64,000 bases of DNA, taken from Arthrobacter sp. FW306-2-2C-D06B (GTDB taxonomy: Bacteria > Actinomycetota > Actinomycetes > Actinomycetales > Micrococcaceae). The stretch is from NCBI RefSeq assembly GCF_021789175.1, contig NZ_CP084560.1:4278001-4342000 (forward strand). The letters run 5' to 3'. The position numbers and the translations under genes were made by a program. Positions 34,716 to 44,120 of this stretch are shown here, piece after piece (position 1 is the stretch's first letter; the number at the start of each line of letters is the position of its first letter). The notes beneath the pieces are model-generated. The model was given only the letters and a program-made list of their open reading frames with translations, was not told the origin of the DNA and made no database searches.

Positions 34716-36105
34716 GTCCGACGCTTTCCCGCTCAGGGCCCGACGACGGCGATGCACCTTCGAGGGGCAGCGCCGGCTCCCGTTCCAGCCCCTCGGCGGA
34801 CGAAACATCCTCGTCCGCTCCATTTTCCGGAAGGAGCGCCGCCGGGCGTGAGCCATAAGGAATGAAAACCGTCACGCGGAACTGCTCGCCGTCGGGCCCC
34901 GAGCTGAGCCAGCCGCCGGCGAGGTGCGCACGCTCGCGCATTCCGGGGATCCCGCGCCCCACACGCCCGGCGGCATCGCCGTCGTCCGTCCCCCCAATCG
35001 AAACGGACGCCGGCAATTCCGACGCAACGTGCATGGTCAACCCGGGGCCGCTCCAGTCGAAGTGAAGTCGCACGGCCGTGCCGCGTCCACCGTGCTTGAG
35101 CGCGTTCGTGAGGCACTCCTGCACAATCCGGAATACTGCGAGTTGCTGGCCAGCGCCAAGCTCGACCGGGGTGCCGGTTTCGCTCTGCTGGACCTTGAGG
35201 CTCCCCTGACGCATCCGCTCGACAAGTGGCCCGACGTCGGTGAGCCGGGGCTGTGGGGCCACCAGACCGTCGTCGCGGACTCCCTCAATCACACGCTGGG
35301 CGTCCACCAATGCGTGGCGGGCCGATACCGCGATGTTCTCCAAGGCGTCGAGCACCGCTTTGGGTTGGTCTTGGCTCAGATAGCGTGTGCCGTCCGCTTG
35401 AGCGGCGATCACGGCGAGTGAGTGCGCCAGGACGTCGTGAAGGTCACGGGCGATCCGGGTGCGCTCCTGCTCCACCACGAGCTCCACCTCGGTCTCCTTG
35501 AGGCTGGTTTGGGCGAGGACCCGGGCTTTGAAGAGACTTCCGCGTTCTTCGTAGAGGCGCAGGGCGACGCCCGCTGCGGCGCAACCGGCTGCGATGAGGA
35601 AAAGGAACGAGAAGACCTGCGCGCCGTAGTTCGCCAAGGCTGGCCTGTCGCCCATAAATAACGGCCTGAACCATCCGACACCACTTCCGTACCGCCAAGA
35701 CAGCATGATGAACGTCATCACACCCGCGAAAACCACATTGCTCCCAGCGACAACAAATAGCAGACGACCCCTCGCGGTCCATATCGAGAACCCCAAGGCA
35801 ATGAAGGAGCCCAAATAGATGGTCCAATCATCGGAATAAGGTTCCGGGATGAAGTACGCCAACTGTCCAATTAGCAAGACGGCCGTGAATCCCAGAGAGA
35901 GCGCGGGTCGCCATGCCGAGACAGCAATGGCGAAAGTGGTCAAGATCAGTATCGAAAATCTTGACAGAATAAGCTTCCACAATTCAGCCCAATGGGGAAG
36001 CCATGGCGCCATAAATCCCAGTTCCGCCACACACCACAGGGCGAAAAAGATGACGGCCGCCGCGGGGGCGCCCCAATGCCGTGCAACTTTCAGTGTCTGT
36101 TCCAT
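34708..36105 (-). CDS. HisKA_3-type sensor histidine kinase
   Basis: A 465-aa sensor kinase with about six membrane helices in the first 190 residues, the dimerisation motif IARDLHDVLAHSLAVI (H223) and an ATPase domain with ALKHGG and GRGIPGMRERAHLAGG. It lacks a large extracellular loop, so it probably senses membrane state. The ATG at 36105 follows AGGG; a GTG ten codons upstream is the alternative. It forms an operon with the response regulator. Confidence 0.9.
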   Translation of the reverse strand: MEQTLKVARHWGAPAAAVIFFALWCVAELGFMAPWLPHWAELWKLILSRFSILILTTFAIAVSAWRPALSLGFTAVLLIGQLAYFIPEPYSDDWTIYLGSFIALGFSIWTARGRLLFVVAGSNVVFAGVMTFIMLSWRYGSGVGWFRPLFMGDRPALANYGAQVFSFLFLIAAGCAAAGVALRLYEERGSLFKARVLAQTSLKETEVELVVEQERTRIARDLHDVLAHSLAVIAAQADGTRYLSQDQPKAVLDALENIAVSARHALVDAQRVIEGVRDDGLVAPQPRLTDVGPLVERMRQGSLKVQQSETGTPVELGAGQQLAVFRIVQECLTNALKHGGRGTAVRLHFDWSGPGLTMHVASELPASVSIGGTDDGDAAGRVGRGIPGMRERAHLAGGWLSSGPDGEQFRVTVFIPYGSRPAALLPENGADEDVSSAEGLEREPALPLEGASPSSGPERESVGRG

Positions 36106-36471
36106 GTCAGCCACCCTATCCACGGGCAAGGACACGGCGACGCCGATTCTGCCCCCCAGCGCCCGATCTCCACCCGGGAGCCAGCAGATTCATCTTTGGA
36201 GCCAACGTGAGACGTGAGCGAGCGTTTGCCCAAATGGCCCCAAAAGTGAGCGAGCGTTTGCCCAAATGGCCCCAAAAGTGAGCGAGCGTTTGCCGAACCC
36301 AACGCCCGCTCACATATCCGGCCCAAATCCCGAACGCCCGCTCACATATCCCGCCCAAATCCCGAACGCCCGCTCACATAACCGGCCCGCGGAACAAAAG
36401 AACGACGGCGACGCTCCGCAGCAGAGCGGTGGGCGTCGCCGTCGTCGGCTATTCGGGTTGGGTGCGCGGCC
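36106..36471. other. 366-bp intergenic region holding the repeat array
   Basis: No credible gene. The opposed 32-bp repeat array fills 36214-36392. The remaining flanks carry the kinase upstream region (36106-36213) and the malic-enzyme 3' flank (36393-36471). Confidence 0.7.
36214..36392. repeat. 32-bp-period word array, two opposed arms
   Basis: GTGAGCGAGCGT starts at 36214, 36246 and 36278. Its complement form ACGCCCGCTCACATA starts at 36302, 36334 and 36366. Every step is 32 bp. Within each arm the 20-bp spacers are also almost identical, so this is the youngest-looking of the four arrays. It lies between the malic-enzyme gene and the kinase gene, which point the same way. Confidence 0.85.
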
Positions 36472-37665
36472 CTATTCGGCCGCAGCGGCAACCGCCGCCG
36501 TGACCGCAGGCGCAACGCGCGGATCCAACGGGCTGGGCACGATGTAATCGGCGGAGAGTTCATCCTCGGCCAACGCGGCGATGGCGCGGGCCGCAGCGAT
36601 CTTCATGGCCGGAGTGATGCGGCGTGCACCGGCGTCCAAGGCTCCGCGGAAAATTCCGGGGAAGGCCAGGACGTTGTTGATTTGGTTCGGGAAGTCGCTG
36701 CGGCCAGTGGCCACGACGGCTGCATATTTGACGGCGACCTCGGGCAGGACTTCAGGGTCCGGGTTGGACAGGGCGAACACGATCGAATCCTGGTTCATAA
36801 GCTTCAAGTGTTCCTCGGCCAGTTTGGACGAGGAAACGCCGATGAACACGTCGGCGCCTTGCAGTGCCTCCGCGGGTCCGCCGGAAAGGGCGCGGGGGTT
36901 GGTGCGCTGGGCGAAGCGGGCTTTGACGCTGCCCGAATCGGCCACCAGGTCGGCGCGCTCGGCGTTGATGATCCCCTTGGAATCCAGAAGGACGACGTCC
37001 TTGACGCCCGCGGTCAGCAGGATCTCGGAGACAGCGATGCCGGCGGCACCCGCACCGGAGACCACAACTTTCAGTCCTTCAAGTTCACGGCCGGTCACCT
37101 TGGCGGCGTTCGTCAACGCTGCGAGAACCACGACGGCGGTGCCGTGCTGGTCATCGTGCATGACGGGGCAGTCGAGCGCTTCGATGAGACGCTCTTCGAG
37201 TTCGAAGCAGCGGGGCGCCGAGATGTCTTCGAGGTTCACGGCACCGAAGCTCGGACGCAGACGGACGAGGGTCTCGATAATTTCGTCCACGTTGGTGGTG
37301 TTGAGGACCAAGGGGATGGAGTCGAGATCGCCGAAGGCCTTGAAGAGCGCGGACTTTCCTTCCATGACCGGGAGGGAGGCGCTGGGCCCGATGTTACCCA
37401 GGCCGAGGACCGCGGTCCCATCGCTGACGACCACGACAAGACGCTCGGCCCACGTGTGGGTGCGTGCAAGATCAGGGTTGGCGTGGATCGCGCGGCTCAC
37501 CTCGGCGACGCCGGGGGTGTAGGCGATGGAAAGGTCCCGCTTGTTCAAAAGCGGCACGGTGCTCGAAACGGAGAGCTTGCCGCCTTCGTGGGCGGTGAAG
37601 ATTTCCTCTTCGCTCAGCGCCAGGGCAGTCAGATTCTGTTCAGGGGTGATGGTCTCGACGGACAC
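36472..37665 (-). CDS. NAD(P)-dependent malic enzyme
   Basis: A 397-aa malic enzyme of the short bacterial type, without a phosphotransacetylase tail. Blocks are YTPGVAEVSRAI, VVSDGTAVLGLGNIG, MHDDQHGTAVVVLAAL and GAGAAGIAVSEILL (Rossmann loop). It decarboxylates malate to pyruvate. The GTG start has GAGGAG eight bases upstream. It links to the pyruvate made by fucose and alanine catabolism elsewhere in the window. Confidence 0.92.
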   Translation of the reverse strand: MSVETITPEQNLTALALSEEEIFTAHEGGKLSVSSTVPLLNKRDLSIAYTPGVAEVSRAIHANPDLARTHTWAERLVVVVSDGTAVLGLGNIGPSASLPVMEGKSALFKAFGDLDSIPLVLNTTNVDEIIETLVRLRPSFGAVNLEDISAPRCFELEERLIEALDCPVMHDDQHGTAVVVLAALTNAAKVTGRELEGLKVVVSGAGAAGIAVSEILLTAGVKDVVLLDSKGIINAERADLVADSGSVKARFAQRTNPRALSGGPAEALQGADVFIGVSSSKLAEEHLKLMNQDSIVFALSNPDPEVLPEVAVKYAAVVATGRSDFPNQINNVLAFPGIFRGALDAGARRITPAMKIAAARAIAALAEDELSADYIVPSPLDPRVAPAVTAAVAAAAE

Positions 37666-37797
37666 GTCGTTGTCTCCTCAGGCTAGCCGTGAACCCACGG
37701 CACAATTCGGGCAGGTGTAGAGGCTTCGGTGCCGGACCAAGGGTGGTTGGTCCGTGCGGTGAAACTCCTGCGGATATGGGCTGCTAGCCGCTTGGGT

Positions 37798-37815
37798 CCT
37801 GTCTTCGTAGACAGG
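37798..37815. other. Hairpin in the malic-enzyme upstream region
   Basis: CCTGTCT-TCGT-AGACAGG is a perfect 7-bp stem, about 130 bases before the malic-enzyme start. The region around it (37666-37904) has no gene. Confidence 0.45.
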
Positions 37816-37870
37816 GGCCTGATAGGAAGACTAGAGACATCCAGTCATAAACTCATACTTTTGGTCGTAG

Positions 37871-37882
37871 TGGTCTAGACCA
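37871..37882. promoter_or_regulatory. 12-bp palindrome, candidate GntR-type operator
   Basis: TGGTCTAGACCA is a perfect palindrome of the TGGT-N4-ACCA form that many GntR/FCD proteins bind. It lies between the end of a TetR gene and the malic-enzyme promoter region. Confidence 0.4.
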
Positions 37883-37904
37883 ATTACGTAGATTCCTGGA
37901 AAAG

Positions 37905-38507
37905 CTACGCGTCCGCAATCAACTTGCAGGCGTTCTTGAGGTCCTTCTCTGCGTCGAAAAGTGAGATCCGGCGGCAATTGACCGACTGGACCAGACCACT
38001 GATGACGTGGAGCAGAATCCTGGCCCTCCCGGCGTCGCCGATCGCAGCCGCGACCATCTCGGCGGAGAGCGCTTCGATATCGCGCAAGAGTACGGGGATG
38101 TCACCATCGCGGGTATCCCATGTGCGGGACAGACAGTGTTCGACGGCGGGCTGCATGACCCGCATATGGAATATCTCCATCCCGAGACCGGTGAGTTCTT
38201 GCTGGCTACACCTCGAAGACGCCGGTTTTGAGTCGTTGAGCTCCCGCAGTTGCTGCCGGTAGACCGCAAGCATGAGATGAACCGTGGAAGGAAAGTAGCG
38301 GTAGAGCGTCCCCAGCGGTACGTGGGCCCTGGTAGATACGTCCGAAAGGCTCACGGTATCGAACTGGCGCTGGGCGAATCCCGCGGCAGTTTTCAGTATC
38401 CGGGCGTAGCGCAATAGCTGTCTCGGCGTGGTGGGAGCAGCCGCCATTTGGGGCAACCCCGCGGCCAGATCCAGCGAATACGGTTCCAAGGAGTTCGGTT
38501 CGGACAT
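37905..38507 (-). CDS. TetR-family regulator
   Basis: A protein of about 200 aa with a TetR helix-turn-helix (VSLSDVSTRAHVPLGTLYRYF) and a C-terminal domain resembling the KstR2/TetR-like class. The start is uncertain: ATG at 38507 gives MSEPNSLEP; ATG at 38561 and TTG at 38582 are also in frame, and none has a good ribosome site. It lies directly downstream of an MFS gene on the same strand and may regulate it. Confidence 0.8.
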   Translation of the reverse strand: MSEPNSLEPYSLDLAAGLPQMAAAPTTPRQLLRYARILKTAAGFAQRQFDTVSLSDVSTRAHVPLGTLYRYFPSTVHLMLAVYRQQLRELNDSKPASSRCSQQELTGLGMEIFHMRVMQPAVEHCLSRTWDTRDGDIPVLLRDIEALSAEMVAAAIGDAGRARILLHVISGLVQSVNCRRISLFDAEKDLKNACKLIADA

Positions 38508-38628
38508 TTCCGGCGTTCTGTTGGTTTGGGCTTCGTTCGGGGAGATTGCGCGGCCCCCCATAGACCGAGCGCGTCCTGACAATGATACGGCAGCAAGTTG
38601 TCAGTTCCCTGAGAACGGATTCGCAGGG

Positions 38629-39957
38629 CTACGCAACACCCTTGATCTTCACGACGAAAACGGCGCCCAACAAACCGATGACAGCTGCCGCCACATACAG
38701 CGAGACGTAGCCACCCCAGAACACAACGAAGAAGGAGGCAATCGCCGGCGCGATCACTTGCGGCAATGAGTTGGCGACGTTGATGACCCCGAGGTCCCGG
38801 CCGCGGTCCAAGGCTGCAGGCAGCACCTGGGTAATGAGCGCGAAGTCGACCGCGAGATACGCGCCAAAGCCGATACCGAGCACCGCCGCGCCGGCAATGG
38901 CCCCCGTCCATGTGGGTTCGAACGCAAGGATCAGGGCAGCTATCGAAATGACGACGGACGAGACAATGACCAGCGGTTTGCGTTTGCCCATGCGGTCGCT
39001 GATGGCGCCGCCCACCACACTGGTGATGATCACCATGACGGCATACAGGCCCGTCAGGATGAGGACCCCGAACTCGGGCTTGATCCCCTGCGCTTCCTCC
39101 AGGTGCACGGCATCCTTGAGGAAGAACAGCAAGTACAAGGTGACCATGTGGTTGCCGACATTGACCAGGAACCTCGTCAGCCAGGCCCACGCGAAGTCCG
39201 GATACTTAACGGGCGAGATCCAAAAGCCCTTGACGAATGTCCAGAGTTTGAACGGTGGCCTGGCCTCCCGAACGAGAGGCACGTCGTCATTTTTGAATAG
39301 ATAGAGCACGACGCCTGCCAGCAGCGCAACAGCGCACACGATGTAGCCGAGGGAAAAGTTCCCGGAAACCACGGACGCGATCACCGCGCCCGCGAGAATG
39401 CCCACGGTCTGGCCCATGGCCGCAAGTCCGCCAACCGCGCCGCGCTGCGGCACTGGTACTCGATCCGGAATGGCCGCGGTGATGGCCGCATAGGCTCCGT
39501 TACAGCCGGCCTGGACAAGGCACCACAGAATAGTCATGACCGCCACATTGGGAGCTCCCGCCAGGGCCACCAAGGCTGCGGCGCCCAGGATGGCGCCGAA
39601 AAGCACCCACGGTACCCGCCGTCCGAGGCGGGACGTGGTGCGGTCGCTGAACGCACCAAACAAGGGATTCGCGACCATCGATACCCCAGCGCCGCAAGCC
39701 GTAACCAGCGCAAGGATGGCTTCCTTCTGGCCTTCGTCAAAATGGATGGCCTGCTGGCCGAGCAACACCTGGATAGGGCCGAAGAATGCAGCGTTGATGC
39801 CCACATTGACGAGCACCACTCCGGTGACCCACAGCGAGCGGACGCGCTCCACGGGCTCGGCGAGCGCCGTCGTCGGGCCTTGTGTTGGCGCAGGATCTAG
39901 AGCAGGATCCGTCGCCGGTCTTTCAGGCAATGAACCGGGCAGATCGGACAGGCTCAT
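38629..39957 (-). CDS. MFS transporter, sugar/glycoside-type
   Basis: A 442-aa twelve-helix transporter with NPLFGAFSDRTTSRLGRRVPW, the MFS loop 2-3 signature, and a second DRMGKRKPL loop. It resembles MFS proteins found beside glycosidase genes in actinobacteria, but no glycosidase is adjacent. The N-terminal 40 residues are Pro-rich and polar. Substrate unknown. A TetR gene follows. Confidence 0.85.
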   Translation of the reverse strand: MSLSDLPGSLPERPATDPALDPAPTQGPTTALAEPVERVRSLWVTGVVLVNVGINAAFFGPIQVLLGQQAIHFDEGQKEAILALVTACGAGVSMVANPLFGAFSDRTTSRLGRRVPWVLFGAILGAAALVALAGAPNVAVMTILWCLVQAGCNGAYAAITAAIPDRVPVPQRGAVGGLAAMGQTVGILAGAVIASVVSGNFSLGYIVCAVALLAGVVLYLFKNDDVPLVREARPPFKLWTFVKGFWISPVKYPDFAWAWLTRFLVNVGNHMVTLYLLFFLKDAVHLEEAQGIKPEFGVLILTGLYAVMVIITSVVGGAISDRMGKRKPLVIVSSVVISIAALILAFEPTWTGAIAGAAVLGIGFGAYLAVDFALITQVLPAALDRGRDLGVINVANSLPQVIAPAIASFFVVFWGGYVSLYVAAAVIGLLGAVFVVKIKGVA

Positions 39958-40056
39958 GACGGGGCTCCCCTAGCGTCTGGACGTGTGGATTCAGCCTAGC
40001 GCCAAGGCAAGTCCGCACGCGTTAGGGTAACTCCAACGGACCGAGGAGGATCAACG

Positions 40057-40539
40057 ATGAACAGCCCAGCGAACCCCATCAACACCGCAGATCTCTACGA
40101 CGAGCGTGCCGAGGATCTTGAGTCGATATCACTGCAGTTCCAGGACCTCGGCGGCGTCTCGCACTTCAGCGGCCCCGTTCGCACCATCAAGTGCTTTGAG
40201 GACAATGCCTTGGTGAAGACGATTCTGGCCACCCCCGGCGACGGCGCCGTGCTGGTGGTGGACGGCTACGGCTCGCTGCGCACAGCCCTCATGGGGGACA
40301 TGATCGCCGAGAGCGCCGTCGCGAACGGCTGGGCTGGCGTCGTGATCAATGGAGCCATTCGCGATCGCGTGGCGATCGCGAAGCTGCCTTTGGGCGTCAA
40401 AGCCCTTGGGAGCAATCCCAAGAAGAGCTCCAAAGTGGGCCGTGGCGAAGTGGACATCCCTTTGGTGCTTGACGGTGTGCATATCGAACCCGGCAACCTG
40501 ATCTACTGCGATCCTGACGGGATTCTCGTAGAGCGGTGA
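40057..40539 (+). CDS. rraA: RraA-family protein / 4-hydroxy-4-methyl-2-oxoglutarate aldolase-like
   Basis: A 160-aa protein of the short RraA type. GDGAVLVVDGYGS, MGDMIAESAVANGW and VVINGAIRD are the conserved blocks, including the Arg/Asp that bind substrate in the aldolases. E. coli RraA inhibits RNase E; actinobacterial homologues are often annotated that way but may be aldolases. GGAGGA precedes the ATG. It is a second RraA-fold gene in this window, closer to the classical form. Confidence 0.88.
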   Translation: MNSPANPINTADLYDERAEDLESISLQFQDLGGVSHFSGPVRTIKCFEDNALVKTILATPGDGAVLVVDGYGSLRTALMGDMIAESAVANGWAGVVINGAIRDRVAIAKLPLGVKALGSNPKKSSKVGRGEVDIPLVLDGVHIEPGNLIYCDPDGILVER

Positions 40540-40584
40540 CATATTTCTCTCCAATCGGGTAAGACAGGGAATACGGGAGCGATT

Positions 40585-40611
40585 AGGATAGTTACTGAAA
40601 GCAACTATCCT
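40585..40611. promoter_or_regulatory. Inverted repeat before the DHA2 efflux gene
   Basis: AGGATAGTT (40585-40593) and AACTATCCT (40603-40611) are exact complements around nine bases, 36 bases before the efflux start. A MarR- or TetR-type operator is likely. No regulator is encoded next to this gene. Confidence 0.6.
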
Positions 40612-40646
40612 GCTTAGTCCCCTTTTCATCCACCTTTGGAGAAGCA

Positions 40647-42299
40647 ATGTCCAACGCCACGCCTGTGCGGGCCGCCGGAGAGGTCTTGACACACCGTCAG
40701 ACGCTCACCGTCATGGTGGGCCTCATGCTCGGCATGTTCCTGTCCTCCCTGGACCAGACCATCGTGTCCACGTCCATTTACACCATCGCCAACGACCTGG
40801 ACGGCCTGTCCCTGCAGGCGTGGGCCACTACGGCCTACCTCATCACATCCACGGTGACCACCCCGCTGTACGGCAAGCTCAGCGACATCTTCGGCCGCCG
40901 CCCGCTGTACCTGGCCGCGATCCTGATCTTCCTCGCGGGCTCCCTGTACGCCGGTTCCGTGCATTCCATGACCGAGCTCGCCATCGCCCGCGGCATCCAG
41001 GGTATGGGCGCCGGCGGTCTGCTGGCCCTCGCATTGACGATCATCGGCGACATCGTTGCCTTGAAGGATCGTGCCAAGTACCAGGGTTACTTCATGTCCG
41101 TCTTCGGCGTTTCCTCCGTCCTCGGTCCCGTGGTCGGCGGTGCTTTCGCAGGCTCGGCCAACATCCTTGGCTTCGACGGCTGGCGCTGGGTCTTCTTCAT
41201 CAACCTGCCCATAGGCCTGGCCGCACTGGCCGTGGTGTTCTTCTACCTGCACCTGCCCGCGAAGCACGTCAAGCAGAAGATCGACTACTGGGGTGCTGGA
41301 GCCATCACGCTGGCAATCGTCCCGCTGCTGCTCGTGGCCGAACAAGGACGCAGCTGGGGCTGGACCTCCGGAAACTCGTGGATCTGCTACGGGCTTGGCG
41401 TCATCGGCATCATCGCGTTCCTGCTGGTTGAGCGGCGTGCCGGCGACTACGCGCTGATCCCCCTGCGGCTCTTCAGGAACATCACCTTCGGTTTGTCTTC
41501 CCTGCTGAACTTCATCATCGGTATCGGCATGTTCGGGGCCATCGCGATGCTCCCGATGTACCTGCAGCTGGTCAAGGGCCTCACCCCTACCGAGGCGGGC
41601 CTCATGATGATCACCTTCACGGTGGGCATCCTCTTCGGTTCCATTACAGCGGGACGGACCATCTCGGCGTCGGGCGTCTTCCGGATCTTCCCGATCCTCG
41701 GTACGGGCATCCTGACCGCCGCCGCAATCGTCATGGGCCTGTCCCTCGGCGTCGACACCGGCCTCTGGGTTCCCGGCCTGATCGCCGTATTCTTCGGCAT
41801 GGGCCTGGGCTTCTGCATGCAGCCCCTCACTTTGGCCATGCAGGTCTCCGTGCCGCCGAAGGACATGGGCGTGGGCACGTCCACCGCGGCATTCTTCCGT
41901 TCCATGGGCGGCGCCGTGGGAACCGCTGTGTTCATCTCGATGCTCTTCAGCCTGGCCGCCGACAAGATCGCCTCGGGCATGAAGGACGCCATGGGCAGCA
42001 CGGACTACCTCAAGGTGCTCAAGGATCCCGCGGTTGCAGCGGATCCCGCCAACGCCAAGCTGTACGACTTCTTCAAGAACGGCGCCACGAACGATTCGCT
42101 GAACGACACCAGCTGGCTGCACCACGCCAACCCGGCGCTCACGCGGCCCATCCTCGAAGGCTTCGCACAGTCGATCGACACCGTGATGCTGACCGCCGCG
42201 GCGCTCACCGGCCTCGCGTTCCTCATCACGTTCGCTTTGCCGAACAAGAAACTCACGGATCCGAAGGCGGCAGCGAAGGAATCCGTTTCCGCGCACTAG
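40647..42299 (+). CDS. DHA2-family (14-TM) drug efflux MFS transporter
   Basis: A 550-aa MFS protein of the EmrB/QacA group. LDQTIVSTSIYTIANDL is motif D1, LYGKLSDIFGRRPLY is motif A, and VLGPVVGGAFA is motif C (antiporter). It is predicted to export hydrophobic drugs with protons. A clear operator-like repeat precedes it, and a good intrinsic terminator follows. Confidence 0.92.
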   Translation: MSNATPVRAAGEVLTHRQTLTVMVGLMLGMFLSSLDQTIVSTSIYTIANDLDGLSLQAWATTAYLITSTVTTPLYGKLSDIFGRRPLYLAAILIFLAGSLYAGSVHSMTELAIARGIQGMGAGGLLALALTIIGDIVALKDRAKYQGYFMSVFGVSSVLGPVVGGAFAGSANILGFDGWRWVFFINLPIGLAALAVVFFYLHLPAKHVKQKIDYWGAGAITLAIVPLLLVAEQGRSWGWTSGNSWICYGLGVIGIIAFLLVERRAGDYALIPLRLFRNITFGLSSLLNFIIGIGMFGAIAMLPMYLQLVKGLTPTEAGLMMITFTVGILFGSITAGRTISASGVFRIFPILGTGILTAAAIVMGLSLGVDTGLWVPGLIAVFFGMGLGFCMQPLTLAMQVSVPPKDMGVGTSTAAFFRSMGGAVGTAVFISMLFSLAADKIASGMKDAMGSTDYLKVLKDPAVAADPANAKLYDFFKNGATNDSLNDTSWLHHANPALTRPILEGFAQSIDTVMLTAAALTGLAFLITFALPNKKLTDPKAAAKESVSAH

Positions 42300-42317
42300 G
42301 CTCTCTTTGACCGCGTC

Positions 42318-42348
42318 ACGGCAGGCAGTCTTTTGGACTGCCTGCCGT
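42318..42348 (+). terminator. Intrinsic terminator of the DHA2 gene
   Basis: ACGGCAGGCAGTC (42318-42330) pairs perfectly with GACTGCCTGCCGT (42336-42348), loop TTTTG, followed by TGTCGTTT. It starts 19 bases after the stop. Confidence 0.8.
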
Positions 42349-42559
42349 TGTCGTTTCCAGCGTTCGCGCGGTGGGGTGCCCGACGGCGGCGCAAAAGTTT
42401 GCGTGGCGTGACACGTCCGGTGTGGCCGGCCCGGTTGACTGGAAGTCACGCTGGCAGCGTGCAACACTGTGTAGCGCGAGTGCACCGGCGTCCCCGTCGG
42501 ACTCAGCTGCCGATGACGACCGCGCCGCACAATCCACTAATTTTTCTCAAGGGAGAGCC

Positions 42560-44023
42560 ATGCCCAATTCCAGCTCCGACAGCCGTTCCGGCGTCCCACG
42601 CAAGGTAATTGGCCTGGCCGTTGCCGGAGCTGTGGGCGGTTTCCTCTTCGGCTTCGATTCCTCCGTGGTAAACGGCGCCGTGGATGCGATGAAGGACGAA
42701 TTCATGCTGAGCGCAGCCGTCACGGGCTTCGCTGTGGCGGTCGCGCTGCTCGGCTGTGCCGCAGGGGCGTATCTTGCGGGCAAGGTGGCGGACCGCTACG
42801 GCCGTATCCCGGCCATGAAGCTTGGTGCCGCCCTCTTCCTGGTCAGCTCCATCGGGACTGGCTTGGCCTTCAGCATCTGGGACCTGGTTTTCTGGCGCCT
42901 GGTGGGCGGCCTGGGAATCGGCCTCGCGTCGGTGATCGCGCCGGCCTACATCTCGGAAATCTCACCGCGCCAGGTCCGCGGCCGGCTCGCGTCGCTGCAG
43001 CAGTTGGCGATCACCACCGGTATTTTCGCGGCCCTCCTGTCCGACGCCGTCCTGGCGACTTCGGCGGGAAGCGCGCACCACGCCTTGTGGCTCGGAATTG
43101 AGGCCTGGCGCTGGATGTTCATTGCCTGCGCGGTGCCTGCCGCGATCTATGGCCTGATCGCCTTCCGGCTGCCTGAGTCCCCGCACTTCCTGGTCCTCAA
43201 CGGCAAGGAAGACACCGCACGAAAGATCTTCGACACCCTGATGCCCGGCGACGATACGGAACGCCACATCCGCGAAATCCGTGACTCCATCAAGCAGGAC
43301 GAGCTCTCCACCAAGAAGGGCTCGCTACGTGGCAAGGCCTTTGGCCTGCAGCCCGTGGTGTGGATCGGCATCATCTTGTCGGTGCTGCAGCAATTCGTCG
43401 GCATCAACGTGATCTTCTACTACTCCACCACACTGTGGAAAGCAGTCGGCTTCCACGAGCAAGACTCCCTGGCCATCTCCGTGGCAACGTCCGTCACCAA
43501 CATCCTGGTCACCCTTGTGGCCATCGCCCTCGTGGACCGCATCGGCCGCCGGCCCATCCTGCTGACGGGCTCGATCGGCATGGCCGTGTCCTTGGGTGCC
43601 ATGGCGCTGGCCTTTTCTTCCGCCAGCGGGACGGGATCTTCGGTGTCCTTAGCCGGCGCCTGGGGCCCGGTGGCCCTGGTAGCCGCAAACGTGTTCGTGG
43701 TGAGCTTCGGCGCTTCGTGGGGACCGTTGGTGTGGGTTCTCCTGGGCGAGATCTTCCCCTCACGCATCCGTGCCCGTGCACTCGGCCTGGCCGCCGCGGC
43801 CCAGTGGATCGCCAACTTCGCCATCACCTTGAGCTTCCCTATCATGGCGGCCGGTTCGCTGCCGCTGACTTATGGCATGTACGCGCTGTTCGCCGCGGCG
43901 TCGTTCTTCTTTGTCATGTTCAAGGTGCCGGAAACCAACGGCATGTCCCTTGAGCAGGCCGACACCTTGTTCGTCCCGAAAGGCTCCAGGCCCGCAGAGC
44001 TCGCGATCACCGAACCGAAGTAG
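42560..44023 (+). CDS. Sugar-porter MFS transporter (GalP/XylE type)
   Basis: A 487-aa sugar:H+ symporter: GGFLFGFDSSVVNGA near the start, ADRYGRIPAMK loop, PESPHFLV, LQQFVGINVIFYYS and VDRIGRRPILL are all family signatures. The ATG at 42560 has AAGGGAG upstream; an open frame reaching 42371 begins in unlikely Arg/Trp-rich sequence. The sugar is not predictable from sequence. Confidence 0.9.
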   Translation: MPNSSSDSRSGVPRKVIGLAVAGAVGGFLFGFDSSVVNGAVDAMKDEFMLSAAVTGFAVAVALLGCAAGAYLAGKVADRYGRIPAMKLGAALFLVSSIGTGLAFSIWDLVFWRLVGGLGIGLASVIAPAYISEISPRQVRGRLASLQQLAITTGIFAALLSDAVLATSAGSAHHALWLGIEAWRWMFIACAVPAAIYGLIAFRLPESPHFLVLNGKEDTARKIFDTLMPGDDTERHIREIRDSIKQDELSTKKGSLRGKAFGLQPVVWIGIILSVLQQFVGINVIFYYSTTLWKAVGFHEQDSLAISVATSVTNILVTLVAIALVDRIGRRPILLTGSIGMAVSLGAMALAFSSASGTGSSVSLAGAWGPVALVAANVFVVSFGASWGPLVWVLLGEIFPSRIRARALGLAAAAQWIANFAITLSFPIMAAGSLPLTYGMYALFAAASFFFVMFKVPETNGMSLEQADTLFVPKGSRPAELAITEPK

Positions 44024-44042
44024 CCTCACCTCCCCCGCTGCA

Positions 44043-44108
44043 CCCAAGTAGCTCGCAGTTGTTGTCGTTTTGACGGCTCATAACGACAACAACTGCGAGC
44101 TACTTGGG
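44043..44108. repeat. 66-bp near-palindrome between convergent MFS genes
   Basis: Two arms of 27 bp (44043-44069 and 44082-44108) are exact complements around a 12-base centre. The outer ends read CCCAAGTAGCTCGCAG and CTGCGAGCTACTTGGG. It ends 12 bases from the stop of the next gene and could terminate both. Confidence 0.8.
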
Positions 44109-44120
44109 AGATTTTGCTGC

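Noticed and set aside
36214..36392. CRISPR array
   Set aside because: The repeat word is only 12 bp and the 20-bp spacers are near-identical within this array. The arms also oppose each other, and no cas gene is in the window.
40626..42530. 634-aa minus-strand open frame opposite the DHA2 gene
   Set aside because: Its His/Glu/Gly/Arg-rich content is what the antisense of a high-GC membrane-protein gene produces, and the plus-strand frame is a clear transporter.
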